DNA of 64,000 nucleotides from Paenibacillus silvisoli. Lineage in GTDB: Bacteria; Bacillota; Bacilli; Paenibacillales; Paenibacillaceae. Of the stretch, positions 36,209 to 47,000 are shown one piece after another. Positions within the stretch are counted from its first letter, which is position 1. Each line of letters opens with the position of its first letter. The stretch lies in assembly GCF_030866765.1 (NCBI RefSeq), contig NZ_CP133017.1:1145001-1209000 (forward strand), read 5' to 3'. Under the pieces are notes generated by a model that saw nothing but the letters and a program-made list of their open reading frames with translations, had not been told where the DNA came from and did no database searches. Position numbers and translations under genes: made by a program.

Positions 36209-37732
36209 ATGGAATTTGTAGTGGAAATGCTTAACATTCGCAAGGAATTTCCCGGAGTCGTGGCTAACGACGATATTACGCTCCAGCTGCGTAAGGGCGA
36301 AATCCACGCGCTGCTCGGGGAGAACGGGGCCGGCAAGTCGACGCTCATGAGCATCCTGTTCGGGATGTATCAGCCGGACCGCGGCTCGATCAAGGTGAAC
36401 GGCGAACAAGTGAAAATCGCTAACCCCAACGTTGCAAATAAGCTTGGCATCGGCATGGTTCACCAGCATTTTAAGCTCGTCAGCAATTTTACCGTTACCG
36501 AGAACATCATGCTCGGCAATGAATTGAAGAAAGGCTTCGTGCTGAACATTAACGGGGCTGCCCGCAGAATCGAAGAGCTCTCGAAGCGCTACGGCTTGAA
36601 CGTCGATCCGCATGCGAAGATCGAGGACATTTCGGTCGGGATGCAGCAGCGCGTAGAAATATTGAAGATGCTGTACCGGGACGCGGAGGTGCTCATTCTC
36701 GACGAGCCGTCGGCCGTACTGACACCGCAGGAAATCGAGGAATTGGGCAAAATCATGCTTGGTCTGGTTGCCGAAGGCAAGTCCATCATTCTCATCACTC
36801 ATAAGCTGAAAGAGATTAAAGCCGTTGCTAACCGTTGTACGGTTATCCGCCGCGGCAAAACGATCGGTACGGTCGACGTCGCGACGACGAGCGAGCTGAA
36901 GATGGCCGAAATGATGGTAGGCCGTAACGTGAATTTCAAGGTGGAAAAAGAAGAAAGCCGTCCGGGCGAGGTCATGTTGAAGCTGGAAGGGCTGACTGTG
37001 AATAATAACAAAAACGTGCCTGGGCTGAAGAACTTCAACCTCGAAGTCCGCGCAGGCGAAATCGTTGGCATAGCGGGCGTTGAGGGCAACGGCCAATCGG
37101 AACTCGTGGAAGCGATTACCGGTCTTCGCAAGGTCGAAAGCGGACGAATCCTGCTCGACGGGCATGACATTACGCGGGAATCGATCCGCAGCCGCATACA
37201 TAAAGGGATTGCGCATATTCCGGAGGATCGGCAGAAGCGCGGGCTCGTGCTTGATTACACGCTGGAGGAGAACATGATACTGCAGGTGTATAACCGCAAG
37301 CCGTTCTCTAAGCGCGGTATATTGGACAGAGGCGCGATTCGCAAGTATGCGAGCGGTATATTGGAAAGCTTCGACGTCCGTTCCGGCAAAGGGCCGCTCT
37401 CCGTATCGCGGTCGCTCTCCGGCGGTAACCAACAGAAGGCGATTATCGGGCGCGAGATCGAGCTCGATCCCGGCCTTCTCATCGCGGTTCAGCCTACGCG
37501 GGGCCTGGACGTCGGCTCCATCGAGTACATCCATAAGCGGTTGATCGCGCACCGGAACCGGGGCAAAGCGGTGCTGCTCATCTCACTCGAGCTCGACGAG
37601 GTGCTGAACGTATCCGACCGCATCGCGGTGCTCAACAACGGCGAGCTGATCGGCGTCGTGAAGGCGTCGGAAACGAATGAGAACGACATCGGCGCTATGA
37701 TGGCCGGCGTTAAAATAGGGGGAGACCAATGA
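36209..37732 (+). CDS. nupO-like: nucleoside ABC transporter ATPase (two ATPase domains)
   Basis: A 507-residue tandem ATPase of the sugar/nucleoside importer type. Domain 1 has LGENGAGKST (Walker A), ISVGMQQRVEI (signature) and LILDEPSAVLTP (Walker B). Domain 2 has a divergent Walker A, GVEGNGQSELV, and the signature LSGGNQQKAIIGRE with QPTRGLDVG in place of Walker B. This asymmetry is usual in the family (RbsA/NupO/YufO). AAAGGAG precedes the ATG. It overlaps the next gene by four bases (ATGA). Confidence 0.95.
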   Translation: MEFVVEMLNIRKEFPGVVANDDITLQLRKGEIHALLGENGAGKSTLMSILFGMYQPDRGSIKVNGEQVKIANPNVANKLGIGMVHQHFKLVSNFTVTENIMLGNELKKGFVLNINGAARRIEELSKRYGLNVDPHAKIEDISVGMQQRVEILKMLYRDAEVLILDEPSAVLTPQEIEELGKIMLGLVAEGKSIILITHKLKEIKAVANRCTVIRRGKTIGTVDVATTSELKMAEMMVGRNVNFKVEKEESRPGEVMLKLEGLTVNNNKNVPGLKNFNLEVRAGEIVGIAGVEGNGQSELVEAITGLRKVESGRILLDGHDITRESIRSRIHKGIAHIPEDRQKRGLVLDYTLEENMILQVYNRKPFSKRGILDRGAIRKYASGILESFDVRSGKGPLSVSRSLSGGNQQKAIIGREIELDPGLLIAVQPTRGLDVGSIEYIHKRLIAHRNRGKAVLLISLELDEVLNVSDRIAVLNNGELIGVVKASETNENDIGAMMAGVKIGGDQ

Positions 37733-38805
37733 GGAATCTCATCATTTCCTTATGCGCGGTTATATTCGGCCTTCTCGGAGGCGCCATTCTGATGGCAGTA
37801 ACGGGGCATGATCCCGTGGAGGGGTACAAGTACCTTTTCCAGGGCGGACTGAAAACCACGTCGCGCTTCGGCGATACGCTTGCGACAGGCACGCCGCTGA
37901 TCTTCACGGGCCTTTCGGTCGCATTCGCGTTCCGTACGGGCCTGTTCAATATCGGCGCGGCGGGGCAAATGCTGTTCGGCGGCTTCTGCGCAACCGTCAT
38001 CGGCCTGAATGTCGATACGGCTAGACCGCTGCTGCTGCTGCTCATGATTGCGGCGGCGATCTTCGGCGGCGCGATATGGGCGTTTATCCCGGGTCTGCTT
38101 AAAGCGCGCTTCAACGTACATGAGGTCGTATCGACGATCATGATGAACTGGGTCGCGTATTGGACGATCTACTATGCGGTACCGGCCTATTTGAAGGCCG
38201 AGCAGATCGAGACGGAATCGCGTCCGTTAGCGGACAAAGCCACGCTAAAGGCGGCGTTCCTCTCGGATATGTTCGGCGGTTCGTACGTCAACCTGGGCTT
38301 GTTCCTTGCGGTCATCGTGGTGATCGTGATCGCGTTCATTATCAATAAAACGACGCTCGGCTACGAGCTGAAGGCGGTTGGCTTTAACCGCCATTCCGCC
38401 GAGTATGCCGGCATCGGCGTCAACCGCAGCATCATCACCTCGATGCTGATCTCCGGGGCGCTTGCCGGACTCGCCGGCATGGCGCAATATGCGGGCAACG
38501 GCACGAATATTCAGATCGGCGTCCTGCCTACGCAAGGCTACGACGGCATCGCGGTTGCCTTGCTCGGCGCCAACTCGCCGGTCGGCGTTCTGGTTTCCGC
38601 GCTGTTCTTCGGCCTGCTGTACTCCGGCCGCGGCTTCATGAACGCGATGACGGAAATTCCGCCTGAAATCGCGGACTCCATTATCGCGATCATTATTTAC
38701 TTCGCGGCGACGAGCGTCTTGATGGACAGGCTCATCACGAGATTCTTGTCCAAGCGCCGTTCGACGACGATGGCTGCAACGGCCGGCGGAAAGGAGAAGG
38801 TGTAG
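37729..38805 (+). CDS. nupP-like: nucleoside ABC transporter permease 1
   Basis: A 358-residue membrane protein with about nine helices. FRTGLFNIGAAGQMLFGG is the BPD_transp_2 signature, and the EAA-like loop GINRSIITSMLISGALAGLAG-type segment follows GVNRS. It pairs with the next permease. Its start overlaps the ATPase stop. Confidence 0.94.
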   Translation: MRNLIISLCAVIFGLLGGAILMAVTGHDPVEGYKYLFQGGLKTTSRFGDTLATGTPLIFTGLSVAFAFRTGLFNIGAAGQMLFGGFCATVIGLNVDTARPLLLLLMIAAAIFGGAIWAFIPGLLKARFNVHEVVSTIMMNWVAYWTIYYAVPAYLKAEQIETESRPLADKATLKAAFLSDMFGGSYVNLGLFLAVIVVIVIAFIINKTTLGYELKAVGFNRHSAEYAGIGVNRSIITSMLISGALAGLAGMAQYAGNGTNIQIGVLPTQGYDGIAVALLGANSPVGVLVSALFFGLLYSGRGFMNAMTEIPPEIADSIIAIIIYFAATSVLMDRLITRFLSKRRSTTMAATAGGKEKV

Positions 38806-38808
38806 CGT

Positions 38809-39765
38809 ATGTGGACGACGATTCAACAGATTTTCCCGTATGCGATCATGTTTACGATTCCGCTTCTGATCACCGCCCTCGGCGGACTGTTCAGCGAACG
38901 AAGCGGCGTCGTGAACATCGGCTTGGAAGGGCTTATGGTCATCGGGGCGTTCGCGGCGGCATATACGATGTATGAGCTGCAAACCGCGTGGCCGGGGCAC
39001 CAAATCGCTGCGATCTGGATCGGCCTATTGGTCGCGATCGTCGCGGGCACGGTATTCTCGCTGCTGCACGCGTTTGCCAGCATTCACTTGAGCGCGAACC
39101 AGGTCATCAGCGGTACCGCGATCAACATGATCGCCGGCGCGCTGACCGTGTTCTTGTCCCGCAACATTACGGGCAGCGGCAATATTCGTCTATCGGGAGG
39201 CTTTCCTCCGTTCGACGTATGGGGGCTGTCGGATATCCCGATCATCGGCCCGTTGTTATTTACGAAAACGTACTGGACGACTTGGATCATTCTCGCCGTC
39301 GTTCTGCTCAGTTCCTTTGTTTTGAGAAAAACGGCGTTCGGTCTGCGGCTCCGCTCCTGCGGCGAATATCCGCAAGCAGCCGAAGCGGCCGGCGTTAACG
39401 TCCGCAAGATGCGGTATATCGGCGTTCTGATTTCCGGCGCATTTGCCGGGCTCGGCGGCGCTATCCATCTCGTAACGATTGCCGGCGAGTTCACCGGCAC
39501 GGTATCGGGTTTGGGTTTCCTGGCGCTCGCAGCGCTGATCTTCGGCCAATGGCGGCCGATCGGCATTCTAGCGGCAACGCTGTTCTTCGGCTTTGCCAGC
39601 ACGGTGGCCAACGTGTCGCAGGTCATTCCGGCCTTTGCTTCCATTCCGCCGATTTACCTCAAGGTATTCCCATACGTCGTTACGCTGATCGCGCTCGTGC
39701 TGTTCTCGAAAACCTCGCAAGCGCCGAAAGCGGCAGGGGAGGTATTCGATTCAGGCAAACGCTGA
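38809..39765 (+). CDS. nupQ-like: nucleoside ABC transporter permease 2
   Basis: A 318-residue permease with about nine helices. GVVNIGLEGLMVIGAF is the matching BPD_transp_2 motif, and GVNVRKMRYIGVLISGAFAG the cytoplasmic coupling segment. It starts three bases after the previous stop behind AAAGGAGAAGG. Together with the two genes before it and the lipoprotein it forms the full importer. Confidence 0.94.
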   Translation: MWTTIQQIFPYAIMFTIPLLITALGGLFSERSGVVNIGLEGLMVIGAFAAAYTMYELQTAWPGHQIAAIWIGLLVAIVAGTVFSLLHAFASIHLSANQVISGTAINMIAGALTVFLSRNITGSGNIRLSGGFPPFDVWGLSDIPIIGPLLFTKTYWTTWIILAVVLLSSFVLRKTAFGLRLRSCGEYPQAAEAAGVNVRKMRYIGVLISGAFAGLGGAIHLVTIAGEFTGTVSGLGFLALAALIFGQWRPIGILAATLFFGFASTVANVSQVIPAFASIPPIYLKVFPYVVTLIALVLFSKTSQAPKAAGEVFDSGKR

Positions 39766-39800
39766 TTGGTTAGCTACGGGATAGGGAGTGTGGAGAGCCA

Positions 39801-40751
39801 GTGCATGAAGAAAGAGAAGATAAACGGGGAAAAATGCTGGATGCCGTCCGGATGTACTACCAGCTCGATTACAGCCAGCAGGAAATAGCGAAACGGCTCG
39901 GCGTATCCAGACCGACCGTCAGCCGGTTCATTCAGCAAGCGAAAGAAGAAGGCTATGTCATTATCAGCATCATCGACCCGCTGGAGAATAACGATCTGCT
40001 GGCGTGTCAAATCGAGCGCAAATTCGGGCTCAAAAAAGTCGTCATCGTGAACGTGCCGCACTACGAGGATGCCGTGGTCAAGAAGTATCTTGGCCCGTCA
40101 GCCGCGAAGTACATCGACAGCGTGGTCAAGGACGGCGACATTATCGCCACAACCTGGGGCACGACGTTGTACGAGGTGGCGCTGAATTTGCAGGACCGGC
40201 ATTTGAAGGACATCAAGGTCGTTCAACTGAACGGCGGCGTCAGCCACTCCGAAACGAATACGTACGCTTACGAGATCGTCAATCTATTCGGCAAAGCGTT
40301 CCATACCGTGCCGTATTTCATTCCGCTGCCCGCGATCTTCGACAATCCCGTCGTGAAGCGGACGATCGAAACGGACCGCCACATCAAGAACATTCTGGAG
40401 CTCGGCAAGGAAGCCAACATCGCCATCGTGACGGTCGGCGCGCCGACGGAAGATTCGGTCTTGATCAAGGCGAATTATTTTAACGAGGAAGAGCTGAAGA
40501 TGATCTTCGAGAAGGGGGCGGGCGATATTTGCTCGCGTTACTTCAATATCGACGGCGTCGTTTGCTCGCAGGAGCTGAATCAGCGGACGATCGGCGTCGA
40601 TCTGGACGATTTAAAGAAGAAGGAGAAGTCCATTCTCGTCGCGGGCGGGATCCGCAAGGTCGACGGCATCTATGGCGCGCTGCAAGGCAAATACACGAAC
40701 GTGCTGATTACGGATCAATTTACGGCTAAATACTTGCTGGAGCGAAACTAA
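39801..40751 (+). CDS. deoR: SorC/DeoR-type deoxyribonucleoside regulator
   Basis: A 316-residue regulator of the SorC family. The N-terminal helix-turn-helix is YSQQEIAKRLGVSRPTVSRFIQQAKEEG; the sugar-phosphate-binding domain has TWGTTLYEVA, VQLNGGVS and VTVGAPTEDS. Bacillus DeoR, which represses dra-nupC-pdp and responds to deoxyribose-5-phosphate, is of this type. GTG start. It sits between the importer and deoC, so it probably controls one or both. Confidence 0.9.
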   Translation: MHEEREDKRGKMLDAVRMYYQLDYSQQEIAKRLGVSRPTVSRFIQQAKEEGYVIISIIDPLENNDLLACQIERKFGLKKVVIVNVPHYEDAVVKKYLGPSAAKYIDSVVKDGDIIATTWGTTLYEVALNLQDRHLKDIKVVQLNGGVSHSETNTYAYEIVNLFGKAFHTVPYFIPLPAIFDNPVVKRTIETDRHIKNILELGKEANIAIVTVGAPTEDSVLIKANYFNEEELKMIFEKGAGDICSRYFNIDGVVCSQELNQRTIGVDLDDLKKKEKSILVAGGIRKVDGIYGALQGKYTNVLITDQFTAKYLLERN

Positions 40752-40784
40752 ACTAATTAAACAGACAGAGAGAAGGAATAAAGG

Positions 40785-41468
<684 letters not shown>

Positions 41469-41487
41469 TTCCATGGCGGTAAAATAA

Positions 41488-41527
41488 CGAGAGAGGTGCA
41501 TACGCTGCACCTCTCTCGATTATTTTT
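41488..41527. terminator. terminator after deoC
   Basis: A 13-bp perfect stem, CGAGAGAGGTGCA/TGCACCTCTCTCG, with loop TACGC and ATTATTTTT behind it. It also overlaps the end of the convergent DinB gene. Confidence 0.93.
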
Positions 41528-42044
41528 ATCGATTCAAATACCGTTCGCGCACCACGTTCAGATGATGCAGCTCATGGCCGGCGATCACGTAAGCGAGCGC
41601 TCTTGCCGTGATGCCCGTATTGCTTGCGGTCCCTTTGCGCAGAAACGCTCCCGGACTCAGTCCGCGCAGCAGCGATAGCGTCGCGCCGCGTACGGCTTCG
41701 TAATCCTCGACTAGCTCCGCAACGGTGCGGTCGTCGAAGGAAGCGCCGGCGACAAAGGTGTTCTCGTCAAAGCCGGGCAGCGGCGTCTGGTCGCCGCGCG
41801 CGATCCGAAGCAGCCGGTAGCTCATGACGCGCTCCGTGTCGGCGATATGGCCGAGCACTTCTTTCACGCTCCACTTGCCCTCCGCATAGCGGTAAGCGGC
41901 TTGTTCCTCGGTAAGAGAGGTGAACAGCTCAGCCGTTTGGCTGCGGGCTGTCAGGAGATGCTGCTGCAAATCGCCATCGGGCGCAAGCGCGATATACGTG
42001 CCGAAGTGTGCGCCATACTCGTCTGCTGAAGGTCTGTTTAACAA
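41526..42044 (-). CDS. DinB-family protein
   Basis: A DinB/YfiT-like four-helix protein of about 172 residues. Metal-type His residues are in KEVLGHIADTERVM and AGHELHHLNVVRERY. The family includes putative metal-dependent thiol transferases; the specific role is unknown. AGGAGG directly abuts an ATG at 42053, so the TTG at 42044, nine bases from that site, is the better start. Confidence 0.85.
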   Translation of the reverse strand: MLNRPSADEYGAHFGTYIALAPDGDLQQHLLTARSQTAELFTSLTEEQAAYRYAEGKWSVKEVLGHIADTERVMSYRLLRIARGDQTPLPGFDENTFVAGASFDDRTVAELVEDYEAVRGATLSLLRGLSPGAFLRKGTASNTGITARALAYVIAGHELHHLNVVRERYLNR

Positions 42045-42147
42045 GAGCGTCATCCTCCTAAAGGTTGAATTGAGTCTGCAATAAGGTGTAAGCTACTAGA
42101 ACAAGAGTAACCCCCGAACGAAGCAAATACAAGGAGTGTATGCGAAA

Positions 42148-42651
42148 ATGTCAGGAAGATCGAAAGAGGAGCTGCAAAGCGGCGGCGTGACCCAGCTGGG
42201 CAATCAGGGCACGTCCTATCTGTTCAACTACAGCCCGGAGGTGCTGGAGTCGTTCGATAACAAGCATATCGGACGCGACTATTGGGTGAAATTCAACTGT
42301 CCGGAATTTACGAGCTTATGCCCGATTACGTCCCAGCCCGATTTTGCCACCATCTATATCTCCTACATCCCGGACGTGAAAATGGTGGAGAGCAAGTCGC
42401 TCAAGCTTTACCTGTTCAGTTTCCGGAACCATGGCGATTTCCATGAGGACTGCATGAACATCATCATGAACGACCTGATCGCGCTTATGAATCCGCGCTA
42501 CATCGAGGTGTGGGGCAAATTTACGCCGCGCGGCGGCATCTCGATCGACCCGTATTGCAACTGGGGCCGTCCGGGCACCAAATTCGAAGAAATGGCGAAC
42601 TACCGCCTGATGAATCACGACCTCTATCCGGAGAAAGTCGATAACCGATAA
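42148..42651 (+). CDS. queF: NADPH-dependent 7-cyano-7-deazaguanine (preQ0) reductase
   Basis: Reduces preQ0 to preQ1 in queuosine synthesis. The 167-residue short (unimodular) form shows the catalytic Cys in [16 protein letters not shown] with the partner Asp, the QueF motif [21 protein letters not shown], and [15 protein letters not shown] at 42148 lies 11 bases after AAGGAG; a GTG at 42136 abuts that site and is rejected. No queCDE genes are adjacent. I see no convincing preQ1 riboswitch in the short leader. Confidence 0.96.
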   Translation: MSGRSKEELQSGGVTQLGNQGTSYLFNYSPEVLESFDNKHIGRDYWVKFNCPEFTSLCPITSQPDFATIYISYIPDVKMVESKSLKLYLFSFRNHGDFHEDCMNIIMNDLIALMNPRYIEVWGKFTPRGGISIDPYCNWGRPGTKFEEMANYRLMNHDLYPEKVDNR

Positions 42652-42674
42652 TCGAACTCAGGAGGTGGCTGCAC

Positions 42675-43877
42675 ATGAAATTTTCATGGGAACGGAACTT
42701 AGTCGTACTGTGGACCGGGGTTTTCTTTTGCAGCATGGCCTACTCAATCTCTATCCCGTTTCTGCCGATCTTTCTAAATACGGAGCTCGGCGTCACGCGC
42801 CACTTGGAAGCGTGGTCGGGAATTGCCTTCGGCATTACGTTTCTGGCGAGCGCGCTGATTTCGCCCTACTGGGGCTCGTTGGCCGACAAATACGGCCGCA
42901 AGCCGATGCTGATCCGTTCCGGCTTCAGCTTGGCCGCCCTTTATTTGATCAATTATTTTGTCCATGACCCATATTGGTTTCTCGTTATTCGCGTGTTCCA
43001 AGGCTTGCTGGCCGGCTTCGTGCCGGCGTCCATCGCGCTTGTCGCCACCAATACGCCGGAAGAAAAGACCGGTTATGCGCTCGGCATCATGTCGACGGCT
43101 GGCGCGACAGGGAGCATTCTAGGCCCGCTGGTCGGCGGCATCGTCAGCCACTATATCGGCAACCGCGAGGCGTTTCTCTTCTCGAGCGCGATTGTGCTTA
43201 TCTCCGCGCTGGTCGCGACCTTCTTCGCGAAAGAGGCTAACTTTAACCGCAAGGCGGTCCGGTCGCATGTGATGGACGATCTGAAGCATGCGCTCGCGAA
43301 CCGGTCGTTTACGCTGCTGCTTCTAATCGTGTCCGTGAGCACGTTTTCGGTTATGATTTTGGAGCCGCTGATAACCGTTTATGTGTTGAAAATGGGCATC
43401 TCAAGCGATCGCGCATCGCTCAGCTCCGGCATTATTTTCTCCGCGGTCGGCATCGCGACGGTCATCATGGCCCCGAGATGGGGCAAATGGGGGCGCAAAA
43501 TCGGCTACGAGAAGGTGCTGCTGATCGGGCTGATCGGCGGCGGCGTCGGCAATATTTTGCAGATTCTCGTCTCGGGCTATGTCGGCTTCGGCGTGCTGCG
43601 TTTCGGCTACGGATTATTCTTCGCCGCGGTCAATCCGTCTCTCAACGCGATGATCGTGCAGAACACGGAATCGGAGTTCCGCGGCCGCGCCTTCAGCTTG
43701 AACCAATCCGCTTCGCAGCTGGCAACGATGGCCGGGCCGATTATAGGCGGATTACTAGGCGGCATGATGCCGATCCATTATATTTTTATTATCAACGGCT
43801 GCTTGCTCTTGGCGTCGGCCATGCTGTTCAAGCTGTTGATCCAACAGAAATCGTCCGCCCTTTCCGGGCATTTATAA
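42675..43877 (+). CDS. MFS multidrug-efflux-like transporter (DHA1)
   Basis: A 400-residue, 12-helix transporter. Motif A is SPYWGSLADKYGRKPMLIRSG, motif B is the VIRVFQGLLAG segment, and motif C is GIMSTAGATGSILGPLVGG, which mark drug/H+ antiporters of the YfmO/NorA-like DHA1 group. Its substrate is not predictable. AGGAGG precedes the ATG. It starts 23 bases after queF, so co-transcription is likely but the link is probably incidental. Confidence 0.9.
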   Translation: MKFSWERNLVVLWTGVFFCSMAYSISIPFLPIFLNTELGVTRHLEAWSGIAFGITFLASALISPYWGSLADKYGRKPMLIRSGFSLAALYLINYFVHDPYWFLVIRVFQGLLAGFVPASIALVATNTPEEKTGYALGIMSTAGATGSILGPLVGGIVSHYIGNREAFLFSSAIVLISALVATFFAKEANFNRKAVRSHVMDDLKHALANRSFTLLLLIVSVSTFSVMILEPLITVYVLKMGISSDRASLSSGIIFSAVGIATVIMAPRWGKWGRKIGYEKVLLIGLIGGGVGNILQILVSGYVGFGVLRFGYGLFFAAVNPSLNAMIVQNTESEFRGRAFSLNQSASQLATMAGPIIGGLLGGMMPIHYIFIINGCLLLASAMLFKLLIQQKSSALSGHL

Positions 43878-43891
43878 GGAGCAAGGAAGAG

Positions 43892-43925
43892 ACCGCTTCG
43901 GGTTGATGCCGAGGCGGTTTTTTTC
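43892..43925 (+). terminator. terminator after the efflux-like gene
   Basis: ACCGCTTCGG pairs with CCGAGGCGGT around TTGATG (one mismatch), followed by eight T. Confidence 0.88.
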
Positions 43926-44071
43926 GTCATGAATTGACAATTTATTAGTCCTTTCGCATTCTCTATCGAATGGTCTCGTGGTATAGTAGCAATAGGAGAA
44001 ATGGTATAGAATGCCTATTGCGATCATAGATTTCGTTCGTTTTTACTGCCATGGGGAGGGCTAGTACGTTT

Positions 44072-47000
44072 ATGACGAAGAAGCAAAGAATACAGCGCCT
44101 CAAGTCCGCCAAAAGAACCGCGGGCTTGCTCGGCGCCGCGGCCGCGATTTCCGTTCCCGCTGCGCTCGCCTTGCCGGGACTTGCAGGCGCCGCCAGCGAG
44201 CAATCCGTCCCGGTCGTTCTGAAGAGCATCAACAGCGCGCTTGCGAATGAGTATGCGTCCAAAATCAAGGCGGGAAGCAGCTTCCAGCTCGATTTGACAG
44301 CGATTTTCGAAGCGGCTGACACGTTGGATTATACGGTCGTCGTCCAAAATCCGAACGTGGCTGACGTTAAGGTAGCCGGCAGCAGCCTGTCGATCAATCT
44401 TAAAAAAACCGGCTCGACCATGGTCGATTTGATCGTCCGCCTGCCGGGTCAGACCGCATCTATCCATGAACGGTTCACGCTGAAGGTCAGCGCCAATACC
44501 GCGCTCGGCTCCAACATCAGCGATATTATTAAATATTTCAACGCCCATGCAGCCGAGCTTCAATCGCCAAGCGATTTCCGGACGCTGCTGCAAGCGGCGG
44601 TCTCCACCTCCGTCGTCGAGCCGAACCATGCGCCGAAAGCTTCCGAAGGAACGGCGGCGGTTGAACTGACGGCAGGCTCCTCTTCCTCGATCGCGCTTAG
44701 CGACTTGTTCAGCGACGAAGACGGCGATGAGCTTACATACCGATTGATCAACCCGCCTTCGAGCGGTTCGTTTGCGTCGGCGTCGATCGACAACGCGACT
44801 AGCACGCTGGTTTTGAATGCGAGCAGCGTAAGCTCGCAGCCGCTTTCCGTGACGGTGCAGGCAAGCGACGGCGAGGCGAGCGTGATGAAGCAGTTCAGCA
44901 TTACGGCGAAGGCCGCGCCGGTGGTGAATCATGCGCCGGTTGCGAGTGCTGCGAGTATTTCGGTGCGGGAAGACGGTGCTTACACCGGCAATCTGAACGG
45001 CGTAGATGCCGACAATGACACACTCAGCTACTTCGTCGTGACGCCGCCGGGCCGAGGTGTCGTTACGCTGGACGCGGGCAAGCCGGGCCGATTTACATAT
45101 ACGCCTAGCGCCAACGCGAACGGAACGGATTCGTTCACGTACAAGGTGTTCGACGGCAAAGCCTACTCGGCAGAAGCGACGGTTAGCGTGACGATCACGC
45201 CGGTGAACGACAAGCCGGTGGCAGCGGGCGCGTCGATTGCGGTGACGGTGGGGAATATCGCGCAAGGGACGCTTAGCGGCTCCGACATCGAAGGCAGCGC
45301 GCTGACATACAGCGTCGTCAGCCAACCGACGCAAGGGACATTGACCGTGAACGCGGCAACGGGCGCTTACACGTACACGCCTTCGGCAACTGCGAGCGGA
45401 AGCGATTCGTTCGCTTACGTGGTGAACGATGGAACAATCGATTCGGATGCAGTGACGGTGCCGATTACGATTACGGCCGTGGCGCCTGCAAATCACAAGC
45501 CGGTGGCTGTAGGGGCGTCACTGTTCGCTACTGCAGGCAAAACAGCGAGTGGCAATCTTGCAGCTACGGATGCGGACAGCGGGGATGTCTTGACGTACGA
45601 GATTGTAACTGCTCCTGCCGGTACGTTGAATTTGAACGCTGGAACCGGCGCGTATACATATACGCCGCTTGCTGGCGCGAGCGGGGTGGATACATTCACG
45701 TACCGCGTGTATGACGGCAAAGAATATTCGGACGCAGCAACCGTGACGATTACGATCGAAGCGGCGCCGCCGGTGAACCATAAGCCAGAGGCAGTTGGAG
45801 CAACGTTGCTCGCTACCGCAGGCAAACAAGCGAGCGGCAATCTCGTAGCTACGGATGCGGACAGCGGGGATGTCTTGACGTACGAGATTGTAACTGCTCC
45901 TACCGGTACGTTGAATTTGAACGCTGGAACCGGCGTGTATACATATACGCCGCTTGCTGGCGCGAGCGGGGTGGATACATTCACGTACCGCGTGTATGAC
46001 GGCAAAGAATATTCGGACGCAGCAACCGTGACGATTACGATCGAAGCGGCGCCGCCGGTGAACCATAAGCCAGAGGCAGTAGGAGCAACGTTGCTCGCTA
46101 CCGCAGGCAAACAAGCGAGCGGCAATCTCGTAGCTACGGATGCGGACAGCGGGGATATCTTGACGTACGAGATTGTAACTGCTCCTACCGGTACGTTGAA
46201 TTTGAATGCTGGAACCGGCGCGTATACATATACACCGCTTGCTGGCGAGAGCGGGGTGGATACATTCACGTACCGCGTGTATGACGGCAAGGAATATTCG
46301 GAAGCAGCGACCGTGACGATTACGATCGAAGCGGCACCGCCGGTGAACCATAAGCCAGAGGCAGTTGGAGCAACGTTGCTCGCTACCGCAGGCAAACAAG
46401 CGAGCGGCAATCTCGTAGCTACGGATGCGGACAGCGGGGATGTCTTGACGTACGCGATTGTAACTGCTCCTACCGGTACGTTGAATTTGAACGCTGGAAC
46501 CGGCGCGTATACATATACACCGCTTGCTGGCGCGAGCGGGGTGGATACATTCACGTACCGCGTGTATGACGGCAAGGAATATTCGGACGTAGCAACCGTG
46601 ACGATTACGATCGAAGCGGCACCGCCGGTGAATCATAAGCCAGAGGCAGTAGGAGCAACGTTGCTCGCTACCGCAGGCAAACAAGCGAGCGGCAATCTCG
46701 TAGCTACGGATGCGGACAGCGGTGATATCTTGACGTACGAGATTGTAACTGCTCCTACCGGTACGTTGAATTTGAACGCTGGAACCGGCGCATATACATA
46801 TACGCCGCAAGGAACTAGCGGGACGGATTCCTTCACATACCGCGTGTATGACGGCAAGGAATATTCGGACGTAGCAACCGTGACGATTACGATCGAAGCG
46901 GCACCGCCTGTGAACCATAAGCCAGAGGCAGTTGGAGCTACGTTGCTCGCTACCGCAGGCAAACAAGCGAGCGGCAATCTCGTAGCTACGGATGCGGACA

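Noticed and set aside
42054..42147. preQ1 riboswitch before queF
   Set aside because: A weak resemblance to the class I motif appears only on the wrong strand and without the needed pairing.
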